A stretch of 14,948 nt of DNA, from assembly GCA_040757455.1 (NCBI GenBank), contig JBFLXE010000062.1, positions 1-14,948 of the forward strand, read 5' to 3'. This document shows positions 1 to 7,129 of this stretch, in pieces; position 1 is the stretch's first letter; each line of letters opens with the position of its first letter. Below the pieces are notes generated by a model. That model searched no databases, was not told the DNA's origin, and saw only the letters and a program-made list of their open reading frames with translations. Both the position numbers and the translations under genes were made by a program. The DNA is from Kmv42 sp040757455 (GTDB lineage Bacteria > Nitrospirota > Thermodesulfovibrionia > Thermodesulfovibrionales > SM23-35).

Positions 1-47
1 AGTGATAGAATCTGGCTGAAAATGCTGCTAAACTTATTCATATACAC

Positions 48-96
48 CTCCGGTCTGGGTTTTGTTAATTGCATAACTATATTACCCAGATCGGAG
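48..96. repeat. Inverted repeat downstream of the glycosyltransferase gene
   Basis: Thirteen-base arms CTCCGGTCTGGGT (48-60) and ACCCAGATCGGAG (84-96) are complementary except for one position, which is a G-U wobble on the plus strand, around a 23-nt loop. It lies about 40 bases past the stop of the minus-strand glycosyltransferase. It could be a transcript-end hairpin, but no clear U-tract follows on the minus strand, so a terminator role is only possible. The rest of 1-133 shows no gene. Confidence 0.4.
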
Positions 97-133
97 TTTA
101 TCTAAAACTTATTTTGGACAAGTCTGGTAATGG

Positions 134-1633
134 CTAATTTTTTTTCGCAATACCATATGCATGCTTTATCGAAAGGGAAAAGACATAGAAAAAACCCACA
201 GTATAAATAAAAAGAAAGGGACTTATGAAATATTTACTAAAAAAGAGGAAAAGGATCAACCCGGTCAGGGAATAGAGACCAAAAAAGAGTTCAATGATCG
301 ATAGGGAATTAAAGGGAAGAGAATAACGTTTCCCGTGCCAGCTGTCTCCTCTCTTTTCAATTCCGTACTTAGGGGTGCGGACAAAACCGCTTTTGAACCC
401 ACAGAGGCCTTCGAATACAGCCTTTGTATTATTTACAGCAATCCCGGTTCCGAGACACATCAGAAACGGTAGATACTTAATGCGTCCTTTCCAGTCGTTA
501 TAAAGAATCCGCTGAGAATAAATATACATGTTTGATGGACCAAAGGTGGCGAGGCAAAAGAGGGTAAATACCAGGAGCGGATATGAAATATGTGCTGTAA
601 ACCAATGCGTGTAGAGCATGGGTACCGAGGAAAGAACCACAATAAGCATAAGGGGATGTACCGCATAATGGGTCAGGTGCAAGAATGCCTGAATTTTTAC
701 GAGCAGAGGAATATCAGCCTTAAAGAGTTTCCAAAGGTTTTTCTTGGCTGTTTGAATAGAGCCTTTTGCCCAACGATGCTGCTGGGATTTAAATGCATTA
801 ATCGTCACCGGTAACTCAGCAGGACAGACAACCTTCGATGCAAATTCCAGTTTCCACCCTTTCAACTGGGCCCGGTAGCTCAAGTCAAGGTCTTCAGTAA
901 GGGTATCAGCTTGCCAGCTTCCGGCATCCTCTATAGCTTGTTTGCGCCAGATCCCGGCGGTACCATTAAAATTCATAAATAGCTCTCCCCAGGATCGCGC
1001 TGCCTGTTCTACACCGAAGTGTCCGTCAATACCGATGGATTGCGCCCTCGTAAGCATGGAATAATCACTATTGAGATGTCCCCAGCGTGTCTGTACCATA
1101 CCGACTCTTGGATCCTCAAAATAAGGAATGGTCTCTTTTAAAAAATCCCTGCTGGGAACAAAATCTGCGTCAAAAATGCCGATAAATTCACCTTCCGCAT
1201 GCTTCAGCCCTTCTTTCAGAGCGCCAGCCTTGTAACCGATGCGGTTCTTGCGGTGGAGGTGAACAATGTCAAAACCCTGGGTTTTCATCTTTTCTATAAT
1301 GGCCATTGCAATCTCAACAGTTTCATCCGTTGAATCATCAAGTACCTGGATTTCGAGCAAATCTTTTGGATAATCAATCTGGCACGCGGATTTCACCAGT
1401 CTCTCAATTACATAGCGTTCATTGAAAATGGGTAGCTGTAAGGTAACCCTGGGCCACCCTTTCAAGGGCAACCTTTTATAGAACAATGTTTTGAGTTTCT
1501 TGTTACGACGAAGAGCCCTTGGAAAGTTAAGCCGATAATACATCATGAGAAAATAACAGTTCATGCCGTAACTAAAAAGAGAAAAAAGAGCGGTGAGATA
1601 AATAATGAGACAAAAAAGTTCAAAAAAGTTCAT
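134..1633 (-). CDS. Membrane family-2 glycosyltransferase (cellulose/mannan synthase-like)
   Basis: This 499-residue protein probably polymerises or transfers sugars from a nucleotide-sugar donor at the inner membrane, as in exopolysaccharide synthesis. A hydrophobic segment (about 6-32) is followed by the cytosolic GT-A domain: the VLDDSTDE loop (D99, D100), the DxD metal site FDADF (155-157), the catalytic-base motif TEDLD (246-250) and the QQHRW acceptor-channel motif (284-288). Several hydrophobic segments follow (about 310-410 and 445-490). The layout matches processive GT2 enzymes such as the CslA/BcsA type. There is no C-terminal PilZ domain, unlike BcsA, so any c-di-GMP control would have to come from a separate protein. 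No bcs-like partner genes are adjacent. The ATG start has only a weak ribosome site (TGGGG about 10 nt upstream). Product sugar cannot be read from sequence. Confidence 0.88.
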   Translation of the reverse strand: MNFFELFCLIIYLTALFSLFSYGMNCYFLMMYYRLNFPRALRRNKKLKTLFYKRLPLKGWPRVTLQLPIFNERYVIERLVKSACQIDYPKDLLEIQVLDDSTDETVEIAMAIIEKMKTQGFDIVHLHRKNRIGYKAGALKEGLKHAEGEFIGIFDADFVPSRDFLKETIPYFEDPRVGMVQTRWGHLNSDYSMLTRAQSIGIDGHFGVEQAARSWGELFMNFNGTAGIWRKQAIEDAGSWQADTLTEDLDLSYRAQLKGWKLEFASKVVCPAELPVTINAFKSQQHRWAKGSIQTAKKNLWKLFKADIPLLVKIQAFLHLTHYAVHPLMLIVVLSSVPMLYTHWFTAHISYPLLVFTLFCLATFGPSNMYIYSQRILYNDWKGRIKYLPFLMCLGTGIAVNNTKAVFEGLCGFKSGFVRTPKYGIEKRGDSWHGKRYSLPFNSLSIIELFFGLYSLTGLILFLFFSKYFISPFLFIYTVGFFYVFSLSIKHAYGIAKKN

Positions 1634-1686
1634 TATATTTATGCCCCAGTTTGCATTTCAGTTCTTGAGACTACGTGAGAGAATTC

Positions 1687-1717
1687 ACTGTTTTATAAAA
1701 TGTTCTATAAAAACAGT
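1687..1717. repeat. Imperfect AT-rich dyad upstream of the glycosyltransferase
   Basis: ACTGTTTTATA (1687-1697) faces TATAAAAACAGT (1706-1717). The arms match except for one extra A/T and are separated by 8 bases. The dyad sits about 55-85 bases before the glycosyltransferase ATG, so it could be an operator or a leader hairpin. No function is demonstrated. Confidence 0.3.
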
Positions 1718-1894
1718 ACAGTCTTTCTGCACTTGAGACCCACAAACCTATCCTTCTATAGTTTTCTCCTGTTTTTCCACGATATATAATACAGCAATAG
1801 TGCCCGGTAAAAATTTATAAAAGCATGGCCTGTTCTTTATACTTATTGGATAATAGAAGCGACGAAACCCTATCCCAACAAGGAGGAACAAGCT

Positions 1895-1924
1895 ATGCAC
1901 AAAGTATATACCATCTGCCAATAG
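1895..1924 (+). CDS. Ten-codon ORF with a strong ribosome site (doubtful)
   Basis: AAGGAGG at 1880-1886 is followed 8 bases later by ATG and nine sense codons reading MHKVYTICQ, then TAG. The ribosome site is among the best in the window, yet the ORF is far too short for a normal gene and runs against its neighbours. It could be a leader peptide, the remnant 5' end of a deleted gene, or chance. Confidence 0.15.
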   Translation: MHKVYTICQ

Positions 1925-1947
1925 ACAATAATTTATGAACCAAACAT

Positions 1948-2319
1948 CTATGCTTCTTCTATCCGGATCTTATTTGCTCCCTTTGCCATTCTCAGCACTG
2001 TTGCATCGCCGATGATCCTGCCGACAAGGTTGACATCACTCGCGGGGACCGGTTCAGGGCCTCTGCTTATAGGAGTCGGCCCAAAAAATATTGCGAGAGC
2101 ATTACCGGGAGGCCAGTAACCCATGTCACCTATTTTTACCTTTGTAGTCGCTGTCTCATCAAGCGGCATCTTCACAGGGATCTCGAAATAGAATTCATCT
2201 CCCCATTCCTCGGGCGGTGCCTCTATAGGCAAGGCAGCAAGAATTGCTTGCGCTGTTTTGGTATCAAAAAATTCAGCATAAAGTGTAAAATTTTTAGCCG
2301 TTATCTTAACTTTTTTCAT
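1948..2319 (-). CDS. Cyclophilin-like-fold protein (TM1367 type)
   Basis: The 123-residue product matches the small cyclophilin-like beta-barrel family typified by TM1367. It shows an N-terminal MKKVKIT strand, an FEIPV segment (46-50), and the typical GDMGYWPPGNALAIFFGPTP block (64-83). The family resembles cyclophilins in fold, but prolyl isomerase activity is not established for it, so I assign no enzyme role. No signal peptide is seen, so it is probably cytosolic. Its ATG overlaps the stop of the upstream SRPBCC gene by one base (TAATG, 2317-2321), which implies translational coupling and a shared transcript. Confidence 0.8.
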   Translation of the reverse strand: MKKVKITAKNFTLYAEFFDTKTAQAILAALPIEAPPEEWGDEFYFEIPVKMPLDETATTKVKIGDMGYWPPGNALAIFFGPTPISRGPEPVPASDVNLVGRIIGDATVLRMAKGANKIRIEEA

Positions 2320-2753
2320 TACGCTTTCTCGTTCTCCGCAGCTCTTTTCAAGTCCTTCAAAAAAGCAGCCGCCAGGTTTTTCATTCTCCTTTTTGGCAAC
2401 AGGAAACCTGAACCCTTCGTAAGCAGGCCCGTAAAGGTTTCTTTGCTTCTAACCACCACTTTACTCTCATAAGACTTGAACAAAAATTCATGTCTTGCTG
2501 AAAGTCCCCTTTTCTGTGCAGACCAGACGATTCGTTCATAAGGCCTGACTTCTTCCACCTTGATCTCAACTTTAATGGGGAAGAAAAAAGGTCTGAATGT
2601 GCATTTAATGTCGCTGCCATTGGTGATAATTTTCTCGTTTGAGTATACATCCCTGACGATCGTGTTCCAGTTCATCCAGCAAGTCAGGCCAGTAAATATA
2701 TCCCACACTTTCTTGATAGGCGCATTAATAGTAACAGTCGCACCAATTTCCAT
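2319..2753 (-). CDS. SRPBCC / polyketide-cyclase-like lipid-binding-fold protein
   Basis: This 144-residue protein fits the SRPBCC (START/Bet v 1-like) helix-grip fold. It opens with the family's typical beta strand and helix (TVTINAPIKKVWDIFTGL, 7-24), has W-x-x-W around residues 26-29, then alternating strands, RIVWSAQKRG in the middle and a long C-terminal amphipathic helix ending in a run of charged residues. The fold binds hydrophobic ligands, but the ligand here is unknown. It is the first gene of a two-gene operon with the cyclophilin-like gene and has its own good promoter (2794-2821). No strong Shine-Dalgarno precedes the ATG. Confidence 0.8.
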   Translation of the reverse strand: MEIGATVTINAPIKKVWDIFTGLTCWMNWNTIVRDVYSNEKIITNGSDIKCTFRPFFFPIKVEIKVEEVRPYERIVWSAQKRGLSARHEFLFKSYESKVVVRSKETFTGLLTKGSGFLLPKRRMKNLAAAFLKDLKRAAENEKA

Positions 2754-2793
2754 TTTCTGTTAATACGATTTTTCCAAAGTGATTTTTCTTGAC

Positions 2794-2821
2794 ATTATAT
2801 CAAAAAAGTATGACGTGTAAC
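2794..2821 (-). promoter_or_regulatory. Sigma-70-like promoter for the SRPBCC-cyclophilin-like operon
   Basis: On the minus strand a perfect -10 box TATAAT (2794-2799) lies 16 bases downstream of GTTACA (2816-2821), which matches 4 of 6 positions of the -35 consensus. Transcription would begin near 2787, giving a leader of about 35 bases. Confidence 0.55.
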
Positions 2822-2837
2822 CTTTCTAATGATATCA

Positions 2838-2904
2838 CACCCTCTCCCTTTCGCCCCGGCGAATCCGCCCGAGTGCGGAAACCCTCTCCCGTCAAGGGAG
2901 AGGG
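2838..2904. repeat. Palindromic REP-like intergenic element
   Basis: A compact block of nested palindromes lies between divergent genes. CCCTCTCCC (2882-2890) pairs perfectly with GGGAGAGGG (2896-2904) around a 5-base loop. A second CCCTCTCCC copy lies at about 2839-2848, and TCCGC/GCGGA forms another small hairpin near 2864-2879. The GC-rich block stands out from its AT-rich flanks. CCCTCTCCC...GGGAGAGGG palindromes are common dispersed intergenic repeats in bacterial genomes. Only one copy is in this window. Confidence 0.6.
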
Positions 2905-2945
2905 AACTATTTAAAAGTTCGGCAGATTTGGGAATCCTTCCGAGA

Positions 2946-2976
2946 TTGACATACAGAAATACTTTATGTTTATATA
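2946..2976 (+). promoter_or_regulatory. Possible promoter for the prolyl isomerase gene
   Basis: A perfect -35 box TTGACA (2946-2951) is followed by AT-rich sequence with candidate -10 boxes TTTATA (2969-2974, 17-base spacer) or TATATA (2971-2976, 19-base spacer). Neither -10 box is strong. The leader to the gene would be about 75-100 bases. Confidence 0.35.
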
Positions 2977-3056
2977 GCTCGTTCATATCCGGGAGCGCTC
3001 AGGCTTAGACTACAGCGTTTAATAATTAACGCCACTGAGAGCAAGGAGGGATAATT

Positions 3057-3959
3057 TTGCGAAAAAAGGAGAAAGGCATGCGAAAAATTATAGCTTTATT
3101 TGCTGTTCTAATCTTGATGGTAGCTTGTGTTGAACAGACAGCGGCAGAGGAAAGTGAAGAGGTGATTGCAAAAATTAAGGATAAAAAGATCACGATCTCG
3201 AATTTTAATAAAATAATCGGCTACTTTGATAGCGAAAGACAAAAGATGATCGAGAAAAATCCACATTTGAAAGAAACGATCCTGCGACAGCTTGTGCAGA
3301 GCACTGTCATAGCTGATCTGGCCAAGAATCAAGGTTTCGATAAGAAACCGGAAATAATTGAGCAACTCGATTTTTTCAAGGATAATTTTCTTGCCAACGA
3401 ATTTCTTAAAAGACAGGTCGCTGAAAAGGTGACGATCCCGGAGGAGGACATGAAGGCTTACTATGACGACAATCAAGAAGAATTCAAGACACCGGAAATG
3501 GTGAGGGTGCGGCATATTCTCGTACGAGTCGAGCCTTCCGCGTCTGAAGAAGACAAAAAGAAAGCGAAAGAAAAGGCAGAAGATATTCTCAAGAAAATAA
3601 AAGAAGGAGAGGATTTTGCAGAACTCGCCTCTGGCCTGTCCGATGACCCTGGTTCCAAGGCTAACGGAGGAGATTTGGGCTTCATCTCACGGGGCAGGAC
3701 GGTTAAACCCTTTGAAGACGCTGCTTTTGCATTGAAACCAGGAGAGGTGAGCGGTGTTGTCGAAACGCAGTTTGGGTTTCATATTATAAAAGTGGAAGAG
3801 AGAAAAGAGGCAGGTACGCAATCCTATGAGAACGCGAAGGAGAGAATACGCCAGAAGCTCAGTCAGGATCGCTCCAGGACAGCGGTCACCGAATTTATTG
3901 ACAAGGCAATGAAGGAGGCTGAAGTGGAATTGCATCCTGAATTGCTCATGAAAAAATAA
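3057..3959 (+). CDS. Secreted PpiC/SurA-type peptidyl-prolyl isomerase
   Basis: The product (300 residues from this start) is a parvulin-type foldase for exported proteins. A positively charged N-terminus and hydrophobic core (about 8-23) end in MVAC (C24), an imperfect lipobox, so it may be a lipoprotein or be cleaved after the following Ala-rich stretch. A helical SurA-N-like chaperone region (about 35-145) precedes one parvulin domain (about 150-248) with VRHILV, the FAELASGLSDDPGS segment, GGDLGF and the closing GFHIIKVEER. SurA of E. coli has two parvulin domains; this one has one, like PrsA/PpiC-type relatives. Two starts are possible: TTG at 3057 with AGGAGG 7 bases upstream, or ATG at 3078 with AAGGAG 6 bases upstream, which gives the shorter, more usual signal peptide. 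It stands alone, convergent with the large secreted gene. Confidence 0.88.
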   Translation: MRKKEKGMRKIIALFAVLILMVACVEQTAAEESEEVIAKIKDKKITISNFNKIIGYFDSERQKMIEKNPHLKETILRQLVQSTVIADLAKNQGFDKKPEIIEQLDFFKDNFLANEFLKRQVAEKVTIPEEDMKAYYDDNQEEFKTPEMVRVRHILVRVEPSASEEDKKKAKEKAEDILKKIKEGEDFAELASGLSDDPGSKANGGDLGFISRGRTVKPFEDAAFALKPGEVSGVVETQFGFHIIKVEERKEAGTQSYENAKERIRQKLSQDRSRTAVTEFIDKAMKEAEVELHPELLMKK

Positions 3960-4004
3960 GACCGCTTTCAGAAAAACAATTGCCAATTGGATTCTGCAAT
4001 AAAT

Positions 4005-4030
4005 AAAGGCGAGATATTTCACTCGCCTTT
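4005..4030. terminator. Hairpin terminator between convergent genes
   Basis: AAAGGCGAG (4005-4013) and CTCGCCTTT (4022-4030) form a perfect 9-bp stem with an 8-base loop. It sits between the stops of the plus-strand isomerase and the minus-strand large gene. The minus-strand exit is moderately U-rich (ATTTATT); the plus-strand exit is poor in U. It may serve both directions. Confidence 0.65.
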
Positions 4031-4057
4031 AACAAATAATTTCAAAATATTGGACGG

Positions 4058-4483
4058 TTAATTTTTGTAGATAACGATGGAACCTCCGCCGATAATTGTT
4101 GACGGATCAGCATTGTCAGGCGCTTCATGCATATTGTCGTAGACAATAGTATCTGTCATCTTATCCCATATCTTAATCCTGAACTTGTCAGTTCCACCGC
4201 CGCTGTTCAGCTGACCGTCAATAGCAGATAGCATGAATCCATACTCACCTTCACTATTTATTGTTCCGGATACCTTTGTATTGTGCTTTCGGACCAGAAA
4301 CAACAAGCCACTGATAGGTATCCGAATGGAAGTTGAGATTAGCGACTTTGAACTGAAATTCCGTGACACCCGTCGGCACAGTCGCGCCCCTTTTGTATTT
4401 TGATACAAAGCCGAAGGTTCCTCTTCCGGTAAGGGCGGGATCAGGAACATAAGCGCCAATAGGTGACTCAATCCATCCGCCAC
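4058..4483 (-). CDS. C-terminal fragment: end of post-COAP-1-like domain
   Basis: Only the part below about 4272 is genuine: from SGTINSEGEYGF through DKFRIKIWDKMTD to the terminal IVIYKN. The open frame's upstream part (4273-4483) is a shadow of the preceding fragment in another frame. Removing one base near 4271 joins QYKG to SGTINSEGEYGF, recreating the usual domain sequence. It has no start codon or ribosome site of its own in the right place, so it is probably not translated as an independent protein. Confidence 0.5.
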   Translation of the reverse strand: MADGLSHLLALMFLIPPLPEEEPSALYQNTKGARLCRRVSRNFSSKSLISTSIRIPISGLLFLVRKHNTKVSGTINSEGEYGFMLSAIDGQLNSGGGTDKFRIKIWDKMTDTIVYDNMHEAPDNADPSTIIGGGSIVIYKN

Positions 4484-4577
4484 CGGTCACAAAACCACCC
4501 TCCGGGTCGTAGATGACCACATATTGATACGCTTCGGCGCCATACATGTCCGGGGCATTTGCGTCGATCACGGTCAA
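4254..4577 (-). CDS. Fragment: end of PKD domain and start of post-COAP-1-like domain
   Basis: This fragment carries LTVIDA (end of the PKD fold), then GGGWIESPIGAYVPDPALTG, GFVSKYKRGATVPTG, FQFKVANLNFHSD and WLVVSGPKAQYKG, a beta-rich C-terminal domain common in secreted bacterial proteins that I recall as post-COAP-1. The true fragment starts upstream of the apparent ATG, near 4614, where HIYNAAGVYTVT in this frame continues the PKD domain of the preceding fragment. It runs out at a TAG at 4254 because of an extra base near 4271. Confidence 0.5.
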   Translation of the reverse strand: MTVIDANAPDMYGAEAYQYVVIYDPEGGFVTGGGWIESPIGAYVPDPALTGRGTFGFVSKYKRGATVPTGVTEFQFKVANLNFHSDTYQWLVVSGPKAQYKGIRNNK

Positions 4578-5920
4578 GGTGACCGTATATACACCCGCAG
4601 CGTTGTAAATGTGGCTGCCTTCACTGTTCCTGAGCCACCTGATTCATGTACTGCACCAGCGCTCGTTATTCCATCACCCCAATCCCATGTTGCAATGTGA
4701 TAGTCGCTTTTGGACGGGTCGCTAAAGTCCGCTGACGCATTAATAGTTGTGTCGACCTGCCGGGGATCGGTCGGCGCTGTTATCTCGCCGATAACCGGCG
4801 CCTCACAGGCGTCCCCGACACCATCACTATCGCTGTCGGCCTGGTCCAAATTAGCGACATCCGGACAATTGTCGCAAACATCGCCGATACCGTCATTGTC
4901 CCTGTCAACCTGTCCTCTGTTGTAATGTTCGGGACAGTTGTCACAGGCATCACCCATGTCGTCTGCGTTCGCATCCATCTGATCCGGGTTCGCAAAATTC
5001 AGGCAATTATCGAATACGTCTGCAACACTATCGTTGTCATCGTCCGTGTCGCACATATCTCCAAGTAAGTCACCGTCCATATCCCCTTGATCCGGATTAT
5101 GAGAAGTCGGGCAATTGTCTGACACATCGGAAACGCCGTCGGCATCTCCGTCGCCCGCCGGTATACAATCAATGTCAATCGCCCCGAAGCAGTCCGGATC
5201 GCAGATGGAGTCAGCATATGGGAGGCATATCTTGTCCGGTTGATTCAGCGGACAGTCGGCAGGACATGTGCTATTTGTTTCCGTCATACCGCAGGCACCG
5301 TCGTAGTCGCAGAAATTCAATATCTTCGAGAAGATAAGAGCATCTCCGTGATAGAGCCGGAATTCATCCATCGATGTGTCGTAGAGCACTCGGAAAGAGA
5401 GGCCGGCAGATTCGAACCGAATACCGGAATAATCGACGCCTCCATACACTGGTCCCACATACCTAAACGGGAGATCAAAATCCTGTTGCCATAACGCATT
5501 GCCTGAACCGTCCACGATCTTTACTGTGTATTCTCCACCACCTCTGAAATATTGCGTGTGTTCTCCTTCAGTGCTTATGATGTACCCGCTCACCTCGTCA
5601 TTTTGCTTAACCGTAAGGTGCACGTCCAGGACAGGACTCGAATGCGAAGTCACCGTGCAGATAAGCTGTGATATGCCGCTCAGATGACTTATACTGTGTC
5701 CGTCAAAACGTCTGGGATTGGCGTAACTGTAAAATTGGTCTGCATTGGTGAAGCTCATGATGTCTATCCCATTGGGTTGTCCGTTATTATCGGGATCATT
5801 CCGGTTTCCTCTGCAGCAGGCATTAGCAGTTCCATTACAACTGGGCAAACCGAAAGGCTGGTTGTCGCAATCAGCCCTGTAAGGATCCGGGGTGGCAGTT
5901 AAATGGTGCATTTGGATCAA
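4574..5920 (-). CDS. Fragment: protease end, TSP type 3 repeats and PKD start
   Basis: Genuine from about 5889 downward. It begins inside the protease (DPYRADCDNQPFG, several Cys, then GIDIMSF, a Met-turn candidate). After a beta-rich stretch come a Cys-rich linker and four to five calcium-binding thrombospondin type 3 repeats (pattern DxDxDGxxDxxDNCP, about residues 255-370). A PKD domain follows (WDWGDGI near 414), cut at its last strands by a lost base near 4614. TSP3 repeats bind calcium and act as rigid extracellular spacers. The apparent ATG (5918-5920) is out of frame with the true reading and lies in the overlap, so it is not a real start. Confidence 0.6.
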   Translation of the reverse strand: MIQMHHLTATPDPYRADCDNQPFGLPSCNGTANACCRGNRNDPDNNGQPNGIDIMSFTNADQFYSYANPRRFDGHSISHLSGISQLICTVTSHSSPVLDVHLTVKQNDEVSGYIISTEGEHTQYFRGGGEYTVKIVDGSGNALWQQDFDLPFRYVGPVYGGVDYSGIRFESAGLSFRVLYDTSMDEFRLYHGDALIFSKILNFCDYDGACGMTETNSTCPADCPLNQPDKICLPYADSICDPDCFGAIDIDCIPAGDGDADGVSDVSDNCPTSHNPDQGDMDGDLLGDMCDTDDDNDSVADVFDNCLNFANPDQMDANADDMGDACDNCPEHYNRGQVDRDNDGIGDVCDNCPDVANLDQADSDSDGVGDACEAPVIGEITAPTDPRQVDTTINASADFSDPSKSDYHIATWDWGDGITSAGAVHESGGSGTVKAATFTTLRVYIRSP

Positions 5921-6236
5921 GAAAATTGGGTGTCAAGCCGTAATATGGCGCCGCTGGACCGCCGTCGTTGCACCAGGAGTTGGCCCGAGAGCCTGCGACC
6001 TTACTGCAGTATTCTTCGTGCAGCCCGAAGATGTGGCCTATCTCATGAGCAGCCACGTGGCTGTACTGGTTGCGACCCAGACGGTATCTGTCGTGTTGCT
6101 CATGCCACCTATTCCGGTATAGGGTGACGTGTTGGCAAAGGCGGCGATTATATGATAATTCGATACGCTGTAGCCGCAGTTCGTCACATGGCTTTTGATA
6201 TAAGGCAATATCGTACCAGCGTTGCAAGTAGGACAA
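5871..6236 (-). CDS. Fragment: zinc-binding core of the metzincin-like protease
   Basis: The genuine part (about 6077-5892, 62 codons) reads GRNQYSHVAAHEIGH then IFGLHEEYC and contains the full HEXXHXXGXXH zinc signature with its third His, then a Cys-rich loop and NFLDPNAPFNCHP. It is shifted one base from both neighbours. Adding a base in the CCC run at 6076-6078 joins TDTVW to GRNQYS; removing one from the run at 5889-5892 joins NCHP to DPYRADC. The apparent start at 6236 is in shadow sequence. Confidence 0.5.
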   Translation of the reverse strand: MSYLQRWYDIALYQKPCDELRLQRIELSYNRRLCQHVTLYRNRWHEQHDRYRLGRNQYSHVAAHEIGHIFGLHEEYCSKVAGSRANSWCNDGGPAAPYYGLTPNFLDPNAPFNCHPGSLQG

Positions 6237-6895
6237 GCGGTTGATGTTGAGAAATTGTCCCTACTCACATCCATTTTTGTCACTTTCAGCCTATCCGTAC
6301 AGCCGGCGTATGGCAGGTCCTCAATAAACTTATTAATTTGCGTATCAACCTTTGAGTTGAAGTCTGACTGTCCCGTAGTCCAGTTCATGGGCACCGCAAT
6401 AATTTTCAGCTTCACACAGACATCCCCCTCATTAGTCTGATTATCGCAGTCATTGTCTGCAGTGTCGCATACCTCTGTTGCGCTTGGATTTATAGAGGCA
6501 TTCGTGTCGTCGCAGTCATTTTCGCAGATCATGTAGCCGTCGGAATCCGCATCGGCTTCGTTTGCAGGTATTCCGTTGACGCAGTCATCATCGATACCAT
6601 TACATTGCTCGGCACGTCCCGGATATATCTGATTATTGTTGTCGTTGCAATCGGCAGTTGGAACAGCACATATGGTGAAGCCGTCACTGTCCTGGTCAAA
6701 GCCTTCGTCTGTAAGAGTGTCGCAGTCATCATCGATACCGTTGCAGATTTCGCCGACAGAGGGATTCACTGAAGAGTTGTTGTCATCGCAGTCATTGGCA
6801 CATATCCTGTAGCCGTCACTATCATTATCATTTTCATTGGCCGGGACTGTGCCGTCACAGTTATCGTCGATGCCATTGCAGGCCTCGGTTGCCAT
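6038..6895 (-). CDS. Fragment: MopE-type metal-binding repeats and protease N-part
   Basis: The frame is open from just after the TGA at 7130, where it finishes the NosD domain (RGNYWSDYQGQD, then DGIGDT), so the apparent ATG at 6895 is probably internal. It holds four repeats of the MopE kind, with DCDD/DCND then CNGIDDDC or a variant, roughly every 45 residues. Such repeats are called putative metal-binding motifs and occur in secreted proteins. A protease-like N-part follows (LKIIAVPMNWTTG to TDTVW). Beyond about 6076 the frame reads out of register and stops at 6038, just before the catalytic histidines would be completed. Confidence 0.6.
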   Translation of the reverse strand: MATEACNGIDDNCDGTVPANENDNDSDGYRICANDCDDNNSSVNPSVGEICNGIDDDCDTLTDEGFDQDSDGFTICAVPTADCNDNNNQIYPGRAEQCNGIDDDCVNGIPANEADADSDGYMICENDCDDTNASINPSATEVCDTADNDCDNQTNEGDVCVKLKIIAVPMNWTTGQSDFNSKVDTQINKFIEDLPYAGCTDRLKVTKMDVSRDNFSTSTACPTCNAGTILPYIKSHVTNCGYSVSNYHIIAAFANTSPYTGIGGMSNTTDTVWVATSTATWLLMR

Positions 6896-7129
6896 AGGAT
6901 GAATAGAAGAATTGTTGTCATTGCAATCGTCACAGATATTAACGCCAAGGATCGTCAGACTTCCCGCCTTCCATCCGTCTCCGTCCGAATCTGTGCAATT
7001 AATAACAAGAGGGTACCCGTCGTAATGGGATGAAGGATGAGGAACAAGCGTATCGCCGATTCCGTCACTATTGGTATCCTGTCCCTGGTAGTCCGACCAG
7101 TAATTGCCTCTGTTCCGCGATGTATCGTA

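Larger units (their letters stand above)
1634..1947. other. Intergenic stretch upstream of the glycosyltransferase
   Basis: This 314-base gap separates the glycosyltransferase start from the end of the cyclophilin-like gene; both are on the minus strand. It holds an imperfect inverted repeat (1687-1717) and, on the plus strand, a strong Shine-Dalgarno followed by a ten-codon ORF. The AT-rich tract around 1780-1800 could carry the glycosyltransferase promoter, but no box pair with good spacing was found. I see no aptamer-like motif here. Confidence 0.4.

Noticed and set aside
1740..1830. Sigma-54 promoter upstream of the glycosyltransferase (GGCAC...TTGC)
   Set aside because: The spacing between the GG and GC elements is 7 bases instead of 10.
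3687..4022. Minus-strand open frame of 111 codons overlapping the isomerase
   Set aside because: It is antisense to the conserved parvulin domain and crosses the terminator hairpin.
4780..5217. Overlapping minus-strand open frames inside the TSP3 region
   Set aside because: The periodic Asp/Gly-rich coding keeps other frames open; they have no ribosome sites and no recognisable domains.
6430..6900. Possible tandem DNA repeat or CRISPR-like array
   Set aside because: The periodicity is at protein level (MopE repeats); the DNA units are diverged and have no constant spacers.
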